Positions 45,560-55,556 of a DNA stretch of 64,000 bases are shown here, piece by piece (position 1 is the first letter of the stretch; the number at the start of each line of letters is the position of its first letter). This DNA is from Leucogyrophana mollusca (Eukaryota; Basidiomycota; Agaricomycetes; Boletales). The position numbers and the translations under genes are program-made. The notes beneath the pieces are model-generated. The model had not been told where the DNA came from. It searched no databases and worked only from the letters and a program-made list of their open reading frames with translations. The stretch spans positions 1-64,000 of the forward strand of contig MU266356.1 of the NCBI GenBank assembly GCA_021014945.1, read 5' to 3'.

Positions 45560-47236
45560 ATGTCTATTCCAACTGGAACAACGCCCACAGAAATCAAGGA
45601 GCTGGAATCCTACTTATTAGACCTCCCCCTCATTCACTATTTTACCTGTAAGAATGTTTTTCTCTGTTTTTCTTCATCGACTTCAACACGATTTTTAGTG
45701 GCCGCAACAGTCTTCTACGTCTGGGACTTTGGTGAGTGCTTTAGTATTGTGCACCAGCTAAGGCTCAACGCTTCTTAAGTGTTGACGTTCCCGCAGGAGG
45801 TAAGTCCGCCACTCGACTTTCGATTACCCCTAACTCGATGTCCACTCAAGGTCAAGTTGCTGTGGGTACGTATCTGCTGTCCTCGCAATATATGTGCACA
45901 GCCAATCTATTACTAGGCTACCAAGTGGAACGTTACCAGGAGCCTCTTTTTCGTGGTAAGGTGTCTTTCACTGGCACTGGGCCGCGGATTCTGCTGATCT
46001 GATTCCGCCCGTAGAACCGTTATTTTGCGCTTGGAGCAACAATAGTCGCAACATTCTGTGAGTGGCCGACGCCTCACGGAACATGGCTTAGTCTCATCGA
46101 CTACTCAGTCAGCCTGGACACGTCCCCAACAAAATATATGTAAGATTTTCCCGGGATGTACGGGGATGTCTTTCTGAGTCAACCTTTCTAGATGTAAACC
46201 CCAAGTAGCCACCGCTCAAGTGTTGACTCTTTGACACAAGATGATTTTTTATAGGTATTGCTTACGGCAACTATTCAATCGTCGGCACGTACATTTCCTT
46301 TTCCTTGCGTTTGTATCGCTTATGTTCGCCACCCGGAAAGCAGGTCTTGTCTTGGTTGGAAACATTGAAAGTACGGATAGAATGCTGTACAATCCTTAAG
46401 TTCTGACATCCCCTTGCAGTCATCCTCTTGCGGCGTTTATTTGCACTTTTCGACCACCGTACGCGCACCAAAATTACCATGACGAAACATCTGATTCGGT
46501 GTTATAGAAAAACATGTCGTCATCCCCCTCATCATGTTGTTCGTTGTTGTCTTTGGTAGCATGCTGGGCATGGCTATCACTGAAAGCATATTTAGCGAAG
46601 GTGTGTTTTGCTCCCGTCCCCCGTATGTCCACATGTTTCTAACTGAAGGACCATATGTGTAATCCGTATTCAAACATTATGTATACCTCCTTCATTTATA
46701 GCACACGAGTATGTGTTCTTTGGAGCGTGCGCTGGTACCCTGCCGGGGTGGTTTTATATGTTTTGGTAAGTCTTGCGTCCCATGGCCGACTTTTCATCAT
46801 TGATAAATTATTTTCAACACACTTAGGTCCCCGTTGATGATTTTCGACTTCATCCTTGTCGCGTTGGCTGGTTACAAATCAGTCCATCACTATCGACAAG
46901 TACCCAACAAGAACTGGTCCGGAGCGCGTCTCATGAAAACGCTGGCTCGCGACTCATTCGTCTATTTCCTCTGGTACTGGAATTCGTATGTTATCAGTGT
47001 CCGGTAAAGCTAACAAACAAGGCAGTAACTTTGCGATATGCCTCATCAATGTCCTACTGTGGAAACTAGCCCCCGCTCAATATATCTATCTCGGTGCAAG
47101 TTGGATCATGGTTATCCCGCCGGTTTCGGCAAACCACCTTCTCATTAACATGGACAAGTCCCGCTACACTGCTGACGGGACTGTGGATTCCCGAGACAAG
47201 GAGTCGTCTCATACTGATTCCACTCTCGACGTATGA
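45560..47236 (+). CDS. DUF6533 seven-helix membrane protein (second copy)
   Basis: Many very short exons. ATG 45560 opens MSIPTGTTPTEIKELESYL|...IHYFT, joined to 'VAATVFYVWDF' and, through further introns, an 'L..FPQEVKLLW' segment and 'TKWNVTRSLFF|NRYFALGATIVATFC'. This is the DUF6533 helix-1/2 signature. Later helices are 'VVIPLIMLFVVVFGSMLGMAI', 'EYVFFGACAGTLPGWFYMFW', 'VPLMIFDFILVALAGYKSVHHY' and 'FAICLINVLLWKLAPAQYIYLGASWIMVIPPVSANHLLINM'. The 30-residue tail is polar and ends STLDV. The family has GPCR-like topology and unknown ligand. It is on the opposite strand from the copy near 22 kb, 22 kb away and divergent in sequence, so not a recent tandem duplicate. Middle exons around 45780-46260 are the least certain. 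Confidence 0.83.
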
Positions 47237-47613
47237 ACGTAGGTGATCTTAGCATTGCCGAACCAAAGCCAGGGTTGATCATTCTCATACAGGGCTATAG
47301 GGACACAATCAGTTGTTCAATATCTTTTGGCACTAAGGCGTAGACAACGTATTTATCAACAAAGGTGCCTTGTATTCGTATTGATGGCTCCCGGCGTGGC
47401 GCTTGCATGTATCTATTTGTCAAAATCAGCATGAAGCACACCCACGTTCAGCGTTCCCGCATCTTAAGTCACAAGAGAAGATCACAACCGTTTGCACGTA
47501 CTCGATTTGGTGGCCAATGGAAATAGGCCGTGCAGCGGGTATTCATCCACAGAAAAAGCAAGACAGGGTATGGGAAATATAGCACGGTATGTTACATCTA
47601 GAAAGCAACAATT
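47237..47613. other. convergent 3' spacer
   Basis: 377 bases between the stops of the second DUF6533 gene and the magnesium transporter gene. Nothing else recognised. Confidence 0.5.
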
Positions 47614-49478
47614 CTAAGTTTCCAGTCGCGTACCTAGCAAGGAGACTATCTCGAAGCAAAGTACAAGTAACAGCTGGCCAATGAGGTCCATTACTGCGGA
47701 ATGCACTGGCAGAGCATACATATCCGGGTCAAGATTCCTTGCCCAGAGGAAATTGGTCAGGGCGCGCGCCAGCAAAAGGGACGTGGCAACCTAAGGTTGA
47801 CATCAGCGAGAGCTCGAGAAAACCGGATTGGAAGAGTGCTTACCGCACAGCAGAAGAACAAGACCGATGCAACGGCAAACACAATTGGAAGCTGAAGCCA
47901 TCCAAACGCTCGAAGAGCAGCCAAAAAGCTTATCTCGATGGGGAGTGTTACGAGCAGCAGAGTAATCATTACGAGCTTTGCTGAGGGTTCATTTTGCTTT
48001 CGTTTCGAGGAAGTAGCAGAAGCGGCGGTGTGCAATGCTGTTGATAAACGGGATACGAAGATCGCTCCGACACTCCCTGGTAAGCCTGGGAGTAAAGCAT
48101 CAGAGGTGACTTGGTAATGTTGACCCAACTCGTCCTGCTCACCGCTAATAACAATTGCAAGGAGGGGAAAGCCCTGGTAACGAGTGGCAAATATATCAAG
48201 GACAATGCCTGTTGCACTGCTGATAGCCATAGCACCAAATAATGGTGCCCAGCCCTGAGTTATGAGATTTTTGACGTGAGGATTTCGGCGGACGATCATT
48301 ACACAGACAGTGGAGGAGAGCACCAGGAGTATGCCGAGGATTAGGGGAAACGGGGTGTTAACAAAAGTAATAAGAACAGAGGACACAGTGCCAAGCAGAC
48401 AGAGGGTTACGAGGTCGCCTAAACAGGAGGCTACTGGTGGCGCTATGTTGTCTGAAAAAAAAAAAATGAAGATCAGAAGGGGACTGACGAGAATGATATA
48501 TTTAAGCTTACCGGGATCCCGCCCATAGTGTCTACAAACGATAATAAGGCCACACATGAAGGATCCGAGTAGTATACTTGACATGCAGGCGGACAACATA
48601 GCAGTTGAGCCCACCATGATAAATCTGAGTATAGTAAGTTCAGTGATATTGTCGGCATAAAAATGTAGCATGCGCACTCGGCAAGGCCGGACTTGGGTTT
48701 GCCGGCAAGCATCGGCGGATGCGGGCGGGGCGCTCTGGCAACAAACGTCATTGTACTATTGGATGAGGGTGAGCCAGAGAGACCGGGAGTAGGTTCCGGT
48801 ACAAAGACTCCGAGAAACATGGACACGCATGCAGCGACAAAGGCCACGACTGTTGCCTGCACTTGGAGTAAAGCCAGATTTCCAAGAATCATTCTGCGTC
48901 GGATTTGGGGTTCATCTAATTCACCCATATTGGCCGCGGTTCCAAGCCGAGCGGAAAGGTTCATCTCAAGGTTCCCTTTGAGGTTCAAAATCACGGGGAT
49001 GATCATGATCAATTCGTCAATGGTCATCATTGCTCGCCAGCGCTTATTGAGCAGAGGCGTAAACGGTAGGTCTGGTTGATCAAAACACCACTCACTGACA
49101 CATGGTCTAGCAATTCTCCCGTGAATAGTAGACCGGTGGTGGTCAGCAACAGAGTCGGTGCGCTCTGGACAAAGAGAACAATTACAACGAGCACCGTCCC
49201 AAATGCGTCACACGTACTTCAACGACGATACTGCTGACCTGAGCCCAGACGCGCCGTGCGCCCGGTTCTAACCGCTCAAGGCCCCTGGTTCTGCTCCCTG
49301 AACCGAGAAGGGCTTCCCCGTCCTCCTGCTCGACATTGAAGTCTTGTGAGTCGTACTCCTCATTGCGGTGGTTGGGGCGCGGCGTAACGACAATGTCCTC
49401 AAGCAAATCGAGCTCAATGTCGTCGCCGCTCCCGTCAGCGTGCTTGGGATAATCCTCTGCGCTGGTCCGCCCATCCAT
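47614..49478 (-). CDS. SLC41/MgtE-type magnesium transporter
   Basis: A multi-exon polytopic membrane protein. An acidic N-terminal leader ([20 protein letters not shown]...) includes '[16 protein letters not shown]'. The first MgtE half carries the family signature '[31 protein letters not shown]' and long helices. The second half includes '[12 protein letters not shown]', '[29 protein letters not shown]' and '[15 protein letters not shown]'. The last exon (after a splice at '[41 protein letters not shown]') ends at TAG 47614-47616, and this is preferred to reading on to an earlier stop at 47757. SLC41 proteins carry Mg2+ across membranes. The start is taken at ATG 49478; an upstream exon is possible. 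Intron sequence near 48455-48466 contains a 12-base A/T run. Confidence 0.88.
48455..48466. repeat. poly-A/T run (12) within an intron
   Basis: Twelve consecutive A bases on the plus strand. Read as T on the coding strand, it lies in an intron of the magnesium transporter gene between the '[11 protein letters not shown]' exon and the preceding one, just before the acceptor region, where a pyrimidine tract is expected. Confidence 0.7.
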
Positions 49479-49801
49479 GAGCGCGGTATAAGCGCGTTGT
49501 GTGCTACGCAGTCGAAAGGAACCGCCAAAAGCCCCGCGAACGACGTTGCCTGCTATATGTGAGCGTGAGAAGATTTGATTTGTAAGCGCCAACAAAACCA
49601 CTGGAATTGACGCTCATGATACACCGTGACGGTAAACCTTGTTCACACCTTCCTCCTGGTCTCAAACTTGGCTATCTAGCCCCGCCTTGGTTCCATACTG
49701 GTAGCCTATACGACTGGTAGACTAACACTTTGTGACACTGAGATAGGTTCGGTTGCTAAAACCGACGTCGCGCGGGGCCCACAGACCTCGGAAGCGCCGC
49801 A
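49479..49801. promoter_or_regulatory. divergent promoter, Mg transporter / ADA3
   Basis: 323 bases between opposite start codons, holding both promoters. Part may be 5' coding sequence of the transporter if it starts further upstream. No specific site is claimed. Confidence 0.4.
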
Positions 49802-52089
49802 ATGTCGTCCAAACTGTTTCCATACACTCCCCCGGCTCCGGCACGCTCGGGTTTGCTCAAAAACCCTCCCGAAGCCGTCCCCCCTACAGATGAACTGGAA
49901 TCATTGCAGTCCGAGCTTCAGATTTTGCGACAGAAGTCGTTGGAGCGGGCCAAGAAAGCCGGTGAGGACTTGAAGACAATCGAGGAATCTATGAGACGGA
50001 TCAAGGAGAGAGAGAAGGGTAAAGCAAAGGCTATCGAGAAGATCAAACGAGAACGAGCATGTACGTGGTATCATTATCAATTTAATTTACCAGTCTCTCA
50101 CTAGATACGTCCTGTGTCCCAATCTCATCCTCGTGGACCCTTTCCTGGCGCTGTATTCGGCCTTCTAACTGCACCGCAATGTCCTTAAAATCGACCCGTG
50201 TCAACTTCGTAACGGTACCTTGCCACTCTCACTTGAAAACTTGCGGCTACTGCGTGGCGATTATGTGGTTCCATGGCGCGTTTACTTTCCACTAACGTCG
50301 TAATCCCAACTCGCATTTGTGCCACATAGTCACACCGTCTCTGGAAGCCGATGAACATGATTATTCTACTCCGTCTTTAAACGGCCACTCTAAGGCTCGC
50401 GCACCGTCAATACCCCATTCGTCGCTTCCTCCATCGTCCAGGGCTTCGCTAGATCCTCGCAGGCCGTAAGTTCAGCTCATACGCGTATCCCCTAATTTAA
50501 TCAGCCGCTTATATATTTACAGATTTCCCGACGAGCTTAAGAAGAAAAAGAAAAAGCGGAAACGGGAAGATGATAGCGATGCTGAAACTGGTGGGTTTGT
50601 GTGGTGTGCCCCCAGCGACCCTGGCTGAAAACAATTCACAGAGCATTCCCGTTCGATCAAGTCGCTACCATCTGCCCCTCTTCCTTCCGGTTTCCCGAAG
50701 CCTCTCAAAGCCACCGTTTCCGCATCAAATCATTTGAAAGTGAGTTCTATTCGCTCCATAATATCTATCGAATCCTGACGTCCCCTCTCCTAGACTCCCC
50801 ATGCCCCAGATTTCAGCGTACCACCACCATCTCAACTCTTGCCACCTCGCCCTCCAATACCACCTCCCCCCGTTCCCGGACCCAGCAAACCAACAGAGGT
50901 CACCGAAGATTTTAGCAAACTCAAGCAGCCCGCACAAGTTCTTGTCGCCACCTTCTATACCAGCGTCGAACCATGGATACGAGGCATCAAAGAGGAAGAT
51001 ATCGGATTTTTGGAGTTCACGGCCGACGAGGTAGAGCCGTATATTATACCCAAGCTAGGCAAACATTATTTGGATGCGTGGGAGGAAGCGGACACCGCAC
51101 TATATGGTGGTCCTCTACCTGGTTTCGGGTCCGGTCGAGGAGGGGACCCCTCTACGCCGGGATCATTACCGAAGTGGGACCCATCGACTCTCGCAGAGTC
51201 TGATTTATTGGCGGAAGAAAGGAGTCATGGCCCGTTGACGGAACGGCTCATCAGTGCTTTGCTGCCGATGCCCGATAGTACAGTATGGAAGGGAGTGAAG
51301 GCAGCCGAAGACGCCATGGAGGGGAGACCAGGGGGGACGGGGGCCGCCGCCGCTAGAAAGGAAAAGGTTAATGTTGCGGATTTGGAAGAGAGGATACAGG
51401 ATACGATGCGATTTCATGGACTACTCGATAATCCAGTAAGTGCTCTCCCGATCATTTGCCACAGGGCGCTCAGAGCGCACCATCAGCCGGATTTCACGGC
51501 CCGAGTCGACGACCCCATAGCTACTGCTCTGCGCCAAGCTCAGCGGGAACTGCGAGCGGTAGTCAGCATGAACAAAGCCAGGAAACAGCAACTCGCTGGC
51601 ATTGCTCGTGATCGTCTAGGATATCAAGAATATCTCGACCTGCGTGACTCGCTGGACAAGAACATTTCTGCCGCTTATGCCAAATTACAGAAGAAAGATG
51701 GCCCAAAGCTGCAAAAAAAGCGAAAGAAAGGTGTCGAGGTCAACGGGAACGGGAACGGTAGTGCAACGGGTAGCGGTGTCCCAGAGCCATCGCCCGCTGC
51801 GCTTGGTCTGGGGCCGGACAACGACTACTGGCTCGTTGTACCAGACCAGTTGAAGCAACTAGTGGAGACTCGGCGACAGTGGGTCACGACAGTGGGTGGC
51901 GTATTCGAGGAGAAGGAGCGGGAGCACCCCGGTCGTATATGGGGTCTCCCGAAGACTAGTGTATTCGCCGGGTTAGAAGAAGCCGTCAAGAGGGAGATCG
52001 AGCGGTCATCACTGCCGCAAGGGTCCGATCCGGGTCAACGGACTAACTATGAGAATGGGATGAAGGGAGACGAGATGGATGTTGGATGA
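49802..52089 (+). CDS. NGG1: SAGA/ADA complex subunit Ada3 (Ngg1)
   Basis: Several exons. ATG 49802 starts MSSKLFPYTPPAPARSG; a coiled coil follows ('ELESLQSELQILRQKSLERAKKAGEDL', 'EESMRRIKEREKGKAKAIEKIK'). The middle part is basic and low complexity ('FPDELKKKKKKRKRE', then a Pro-rich PPRPPIPPPPVPGP). The long last exon has 'TFYTSVEPWIRGIKEEDIGFLEF', 'EADTALYGGPLPGFG', 'GPLTERLISALLP' and the Ada3 core 'DDPIATALRQAQRELRAVVSMNKARKQQLAGIARDRLGYQEYLDLRDSLDKNI'. This ordered pattern identifies Ada3, the adaptor that links Ada2 and Gcn5 in histone acetyltransferase complexes. A frame break between 'RFHGLLDNP' and the core is not needed because the exon reads through; a small intron could be hidden there. 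It converges with RPA34.5. Confidence 0.9.
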
Positions 52090-52276
52090 GCGTAGTTCGG
52101 GTGCGCACCGATGACTATGATCCTGTTAATCTTATTTTTCATTGCTCACGCTGCTTTTTGCTTCACCTGTACTTTGCTTTGACACATACAGCATGCATAA
52201 TCATCTCCTGTACTATCTACAACACGGTAAAGAGTGAACTGAATAGTATCCTAGTGGCCGTGCGGGCTTTGGTACA

Positions 52277-53185
52277 TTATCCCGCTATCTTAGGTTTCTT
52301 GGCCTTCTTTGGAGTCTCCCCTTCTATTCTGCGCTTGTTCCCCTTCGACTCCTTGGTTTTGTGCTCCTTCCCCTTACCTGCAGGTGTACTCTTCCCTTCT
52401 GGTGTTGGGTCATCCATTTCGACGTCATCAGCAGTCGGCAGAGCAGCTGCACTCTCTTGCTGGGCACCGTAAGGAATGAAGCAATGTTTCAGAACCTCCT
52501 TTGGATAGGAGGGCCGTGGTGGATTTTGATGAGTGATATGCTCGTGCTCCGAGGGGGTTACTGGCGGTGCAGAAATAACTATGTGACGCGCTATCGGCTT
52601 CGGAGCTGGCAGATGGTCAGCCATGTAAGTACGTAGAAATATATTATACTGGCGGCGTACCCGTGTAAAGTTTGCACTGTTTTTTCCTCCGGGGGAGTAG
52701 GCAAGATAGCCCTCTGAGCTCCTCTCCGCCGACAGTATCCTCGTCGTCATCAGCCACAGACCAAATGTCAAAGGTCATGTTTTTTTTGGTTAAGGTGCCC
52801 ACCCTTGCACTACGTGACGAAGTTGGCTCATCAATCTGTAGTCCATCCAAGTGCTTAACTTTGAGCTACAGTAACAATGAGTATTCGCAAACGTCAAGGA
52901 TTTAAATATAGAGCGCACTGAGTCTGGCACGCGCACTACCCAGAGCTCGAGATCTTCGTCTTTTTTGATGGTGTCCCACTCAAAATCATCTCTGTCGATT
53001 GTATGATCGAGGAGTACAGCTCCTTCTGGTGGTTTATACGCCCAGTGTGGGTTCTCCCCTTCGTTCTTCCCGTGTTCGGTGACCACGACAGCCGGGGGAT
53101 TTGAGGCTTTGTCCTTCTTTTTGTCTTTGGATTTGTCTTTGGTACTTTTCTTCGTAGAGGAAGCTTCCGGCTCAGGTGAAGACAT
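52277..53185 (-). CDS. RPA34: RNA polymerase I subunit A34.5-like protein
   Basis: Three or so exons encode about 250 residues. ATG 53185 opens MSSPEPEASSTKKSTKDK, a Lys-rich leader. The core is 'GAVLLDHTIDRDDFEWDTIKKDEDLELWVVRVPDSV' followed by an exon with 'HLDGLQIDEP', 'VGTLTKKNMTFDIWSV' and 'GLSCLLPRRKKQCKLYT'; then 'PKPIARHIVISAPP'. The tail is Lys-rich ('NKRRIEGETPKKAKKPK'). The 'ElW.vR.P' strand, the dimerisation beta elements and the basic tail fit the RPA34.5/CAST family, which pairs with A49 on Pol I for rRNA transcription in the nucleolus. Its ATG is only about 100 bases from the THI20 ATG on the opposite strand. Confidence 0.83.
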
Positions 53186-53286
53186 TGCTAGCGAACAGAT
53201 TGAGTGAAGCAGGTAGCGTCCTCTTTGGGTTGTTTGGCAAAGGCCTCGGAAATAAACAACGAAGCCTCATCTTCAAGTTGACAGCC
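53186..53286. promoter_or_regulatory. very short divergent promoter, RPA34.5 / THI20
   Basis: Only 101 bases separate the two ATGs, so the promoters and 5' leaders of both genes must overlap or extend into each other's coding sequence. No thiamin-pyrophosphate riboswitch could be recognised in this gap. Confidence 0.6.
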
Positions 53287-55363
53287 ATGCAGCAGCCAGA
53301 GGCTATTCTAACAATCGCAGGAACAGACTCAAGTGGAGGCGCCGGCATCCAAGTGCGCCAGGCTGTGGATTCTTTGATATTGGGACTGACGAATTAAAGG
53401 CTGATCTGAAAACATTCACTGCTCATTTATGTTATGGAGCGAGCGTTGTCACCGCACTGACGGCCCAGAACACTACCGGAGTGCAGGACGTTCACGGCGT
53501 TCCCCCGGGGTTCGTCGTGCAACAGGTGAGTGTCATATAATGACGGATCTACACTGTCACTCATTCTAGGACTTATCGAGATACGGTCAGTCCTGAGCGA
53601 TATCAACGTTCGCGGAATGAAGACAGGCATGCTGTTTGACAACGATAACACCCGCGCCGTCGCGCAAACCCTTAAACAGCACATGGGAAGCCACCAGGTT
53701 CCTCTGGTCTGCGACCCGGTTTGCGTCTCCACCTCAGGACATGTTCTCCTGCATCCAGACGCTATCGACACTATGATTGATGAGCTTTTCCCTTTGTCCA
53801 CACTCGTTACCCCGAATAGATCGGAAGCGGAACTTCTTTTGTCGCGACGAAACCTGCCGGCTCAGATCAACAACTTAGAGGAAATGCTTGCCGCTGCGAG
53901 GAATTTGTTGACCTTGGGACCTGCAGCCGTGCTGTTAAAGGGTGGCCATATCACAGTCTCAAGTGCAGAGATAGACCAGCTGTCGGCTTCCGATGCTACC
54001 ATTCATACTGTACGCGATGGTCTTCCCAGTGAGAATATGGAGATACTCCAAACTGCGGGAACATTCACTTCAGACGATGTACTCGTCGTCGATGTGCTCT
54101 GCCAGTCGGATGGAACAGTCACGCTGTACCCTCGTCCTCGGCTGGAATCTACTAGCACTCATGGAACAGGATGCACTCTCAGCGCTGCTTTGGCGTGCCA
54201 GCTTAGCAGAGGGGAAAGCTGTATGAACATATACTAGATTCGACTTCCTCGCTAATCTCAGAATTTCAAGTGGTCGAGGCGACACGGCTGGCTACGGCAT
54301 ACACCCACCTAGGAATCGAGACTGCAGCTTCGATTGGCAAGGGTCACGGTCCTTTGAACCATATCCACTCCTTATCGCTGCTAAACATCCCCCCGTATGT
54401 GATAGTTCCATTGGATGCTGCTCCTGATCTCACTATCTACTCGAGGAGAACGGCGGGTAACCCTCATCCGCTAACGAGAGCCCTTATCCACAGTACGCGT
54501 GGTATATGGAAAGAATACGTGCAGCACGACTTCGTGATACTTCTTGGCAAAGGAACACTGCAGAGGGAGTCATTTCTGCATTTTATAAAGTGACTGTCCC
54601 AAACTCTCGCGACGCTTATCGTCAATAATGACAATGTCTCGCAGACAGGACTACCACTATCTTAAATACTATGCTCGGGCATATGCGTGAGTTTTAGACA
54701 TCTGTACTTGTTGTGGCTTACGCGGATTATTGTGTCTGTAGTCTCCTTGCCTCGAAATCTCATTCGTTTGAGCCGATTCTGGCGGCAACAGAAACGGTTT
54801 TCCACATTGCGAGGGAAAGTTCCATGCATAAGTCATTCTGCGCTCAGTGGGGTATCACAGCAGAGGAACTTGAGAATACACCCGAATCTCCCGCAACCAC
54901 GGCGTATGGCGCTTTTCTCATCGATACAGGTTTACAAGGTAGTGAAGCGTGATAACTCTTCTTTGAAGTGAGATATAACATCTCTGACAGGTGATACAAT
55001 GAAGTTGGTCATGGCCTTGGCCGCCTGTCTACTAGGCTATGGCGAAGTGGGCCTGTGGCTTAAGAAAGAGGCCGGTCAACGAGGTTCCTGGGTGAAATGG
55101 GAGGGTAACCCATACTTGAAATGGATGGAGGACTACTCCGGCGAAGACTACCAGAAAGCCGTCAAAGTCGGTTTAGGTAAGATTCACGCTCTACTTATAT
55201 TGGCTACTGCTCTTACCCAACCACACGGTCTGCAGAGACGATCGAGAGCCGTGCAGCTGCTGATCCACCCTCCCTAGCGAGGTTTGAGGAATGGCGTGGT
55301 GTTTGGGAGAGATGCACGCGCCTGGAGAAGGGATTTTGGGACATGGCGATGAACCTTTCTTGA
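53287..55363 (+). CDS. THI20: THI20-type HMP/HMP-P kinase fused to TenA thiaminase II
   Basis: A multi-exon gene for a two-domain thiamin enzyme. The kinase domain begins at ATG 53287: MQQPEAILTIAGTDSSGGAGIQ|ADLKTF, then 'CYGASVVTALTAQNTTGVQDVH', 'RSVLSDINVRGMKTGML', 'LVTPNRSEAELLL', 'AVLLKGGH' and the anion-hole motif 'STHGTGCTLSAALA'. It phosphorylates hydroxymethylpyrimidine twice. The TenA domain follows, with 'FLHFIKQDYHYLKYYARAYALLASKSHSFE' (spliced), 'ATTAYGAFLIDTG' and 'WLKKEAGQRGSWVKW'; it hydrolyses or salvages thiamin breakdown products. Between 'LLKGGH' and 'STHGTGC' lies an insert of about 60 residues, longer than usual. Exon 2 must enter at the ATCGAG|ATA acceptor to keep frame. 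The stop at 55361-55363 faces the OPT gene. Confidence 0.94.
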
Positions 55364-55556
55364 AGTTGGTCTCACCATTTAGAACTTGTTCCGTTAGCTA
55401 CCAGCTAGGCGGTACGGCGTCCTGTTTTCGTAAAGTGCTTAGAGCAATCTGCTTCACTCGACTGATAAACTCTCTTACTGGAGCAGCTCGCAGGGAACCG
55501 TCGTGACCCAGCTATATACATACAAACCCCGTACCTATATCTACAACAGCACAGCA

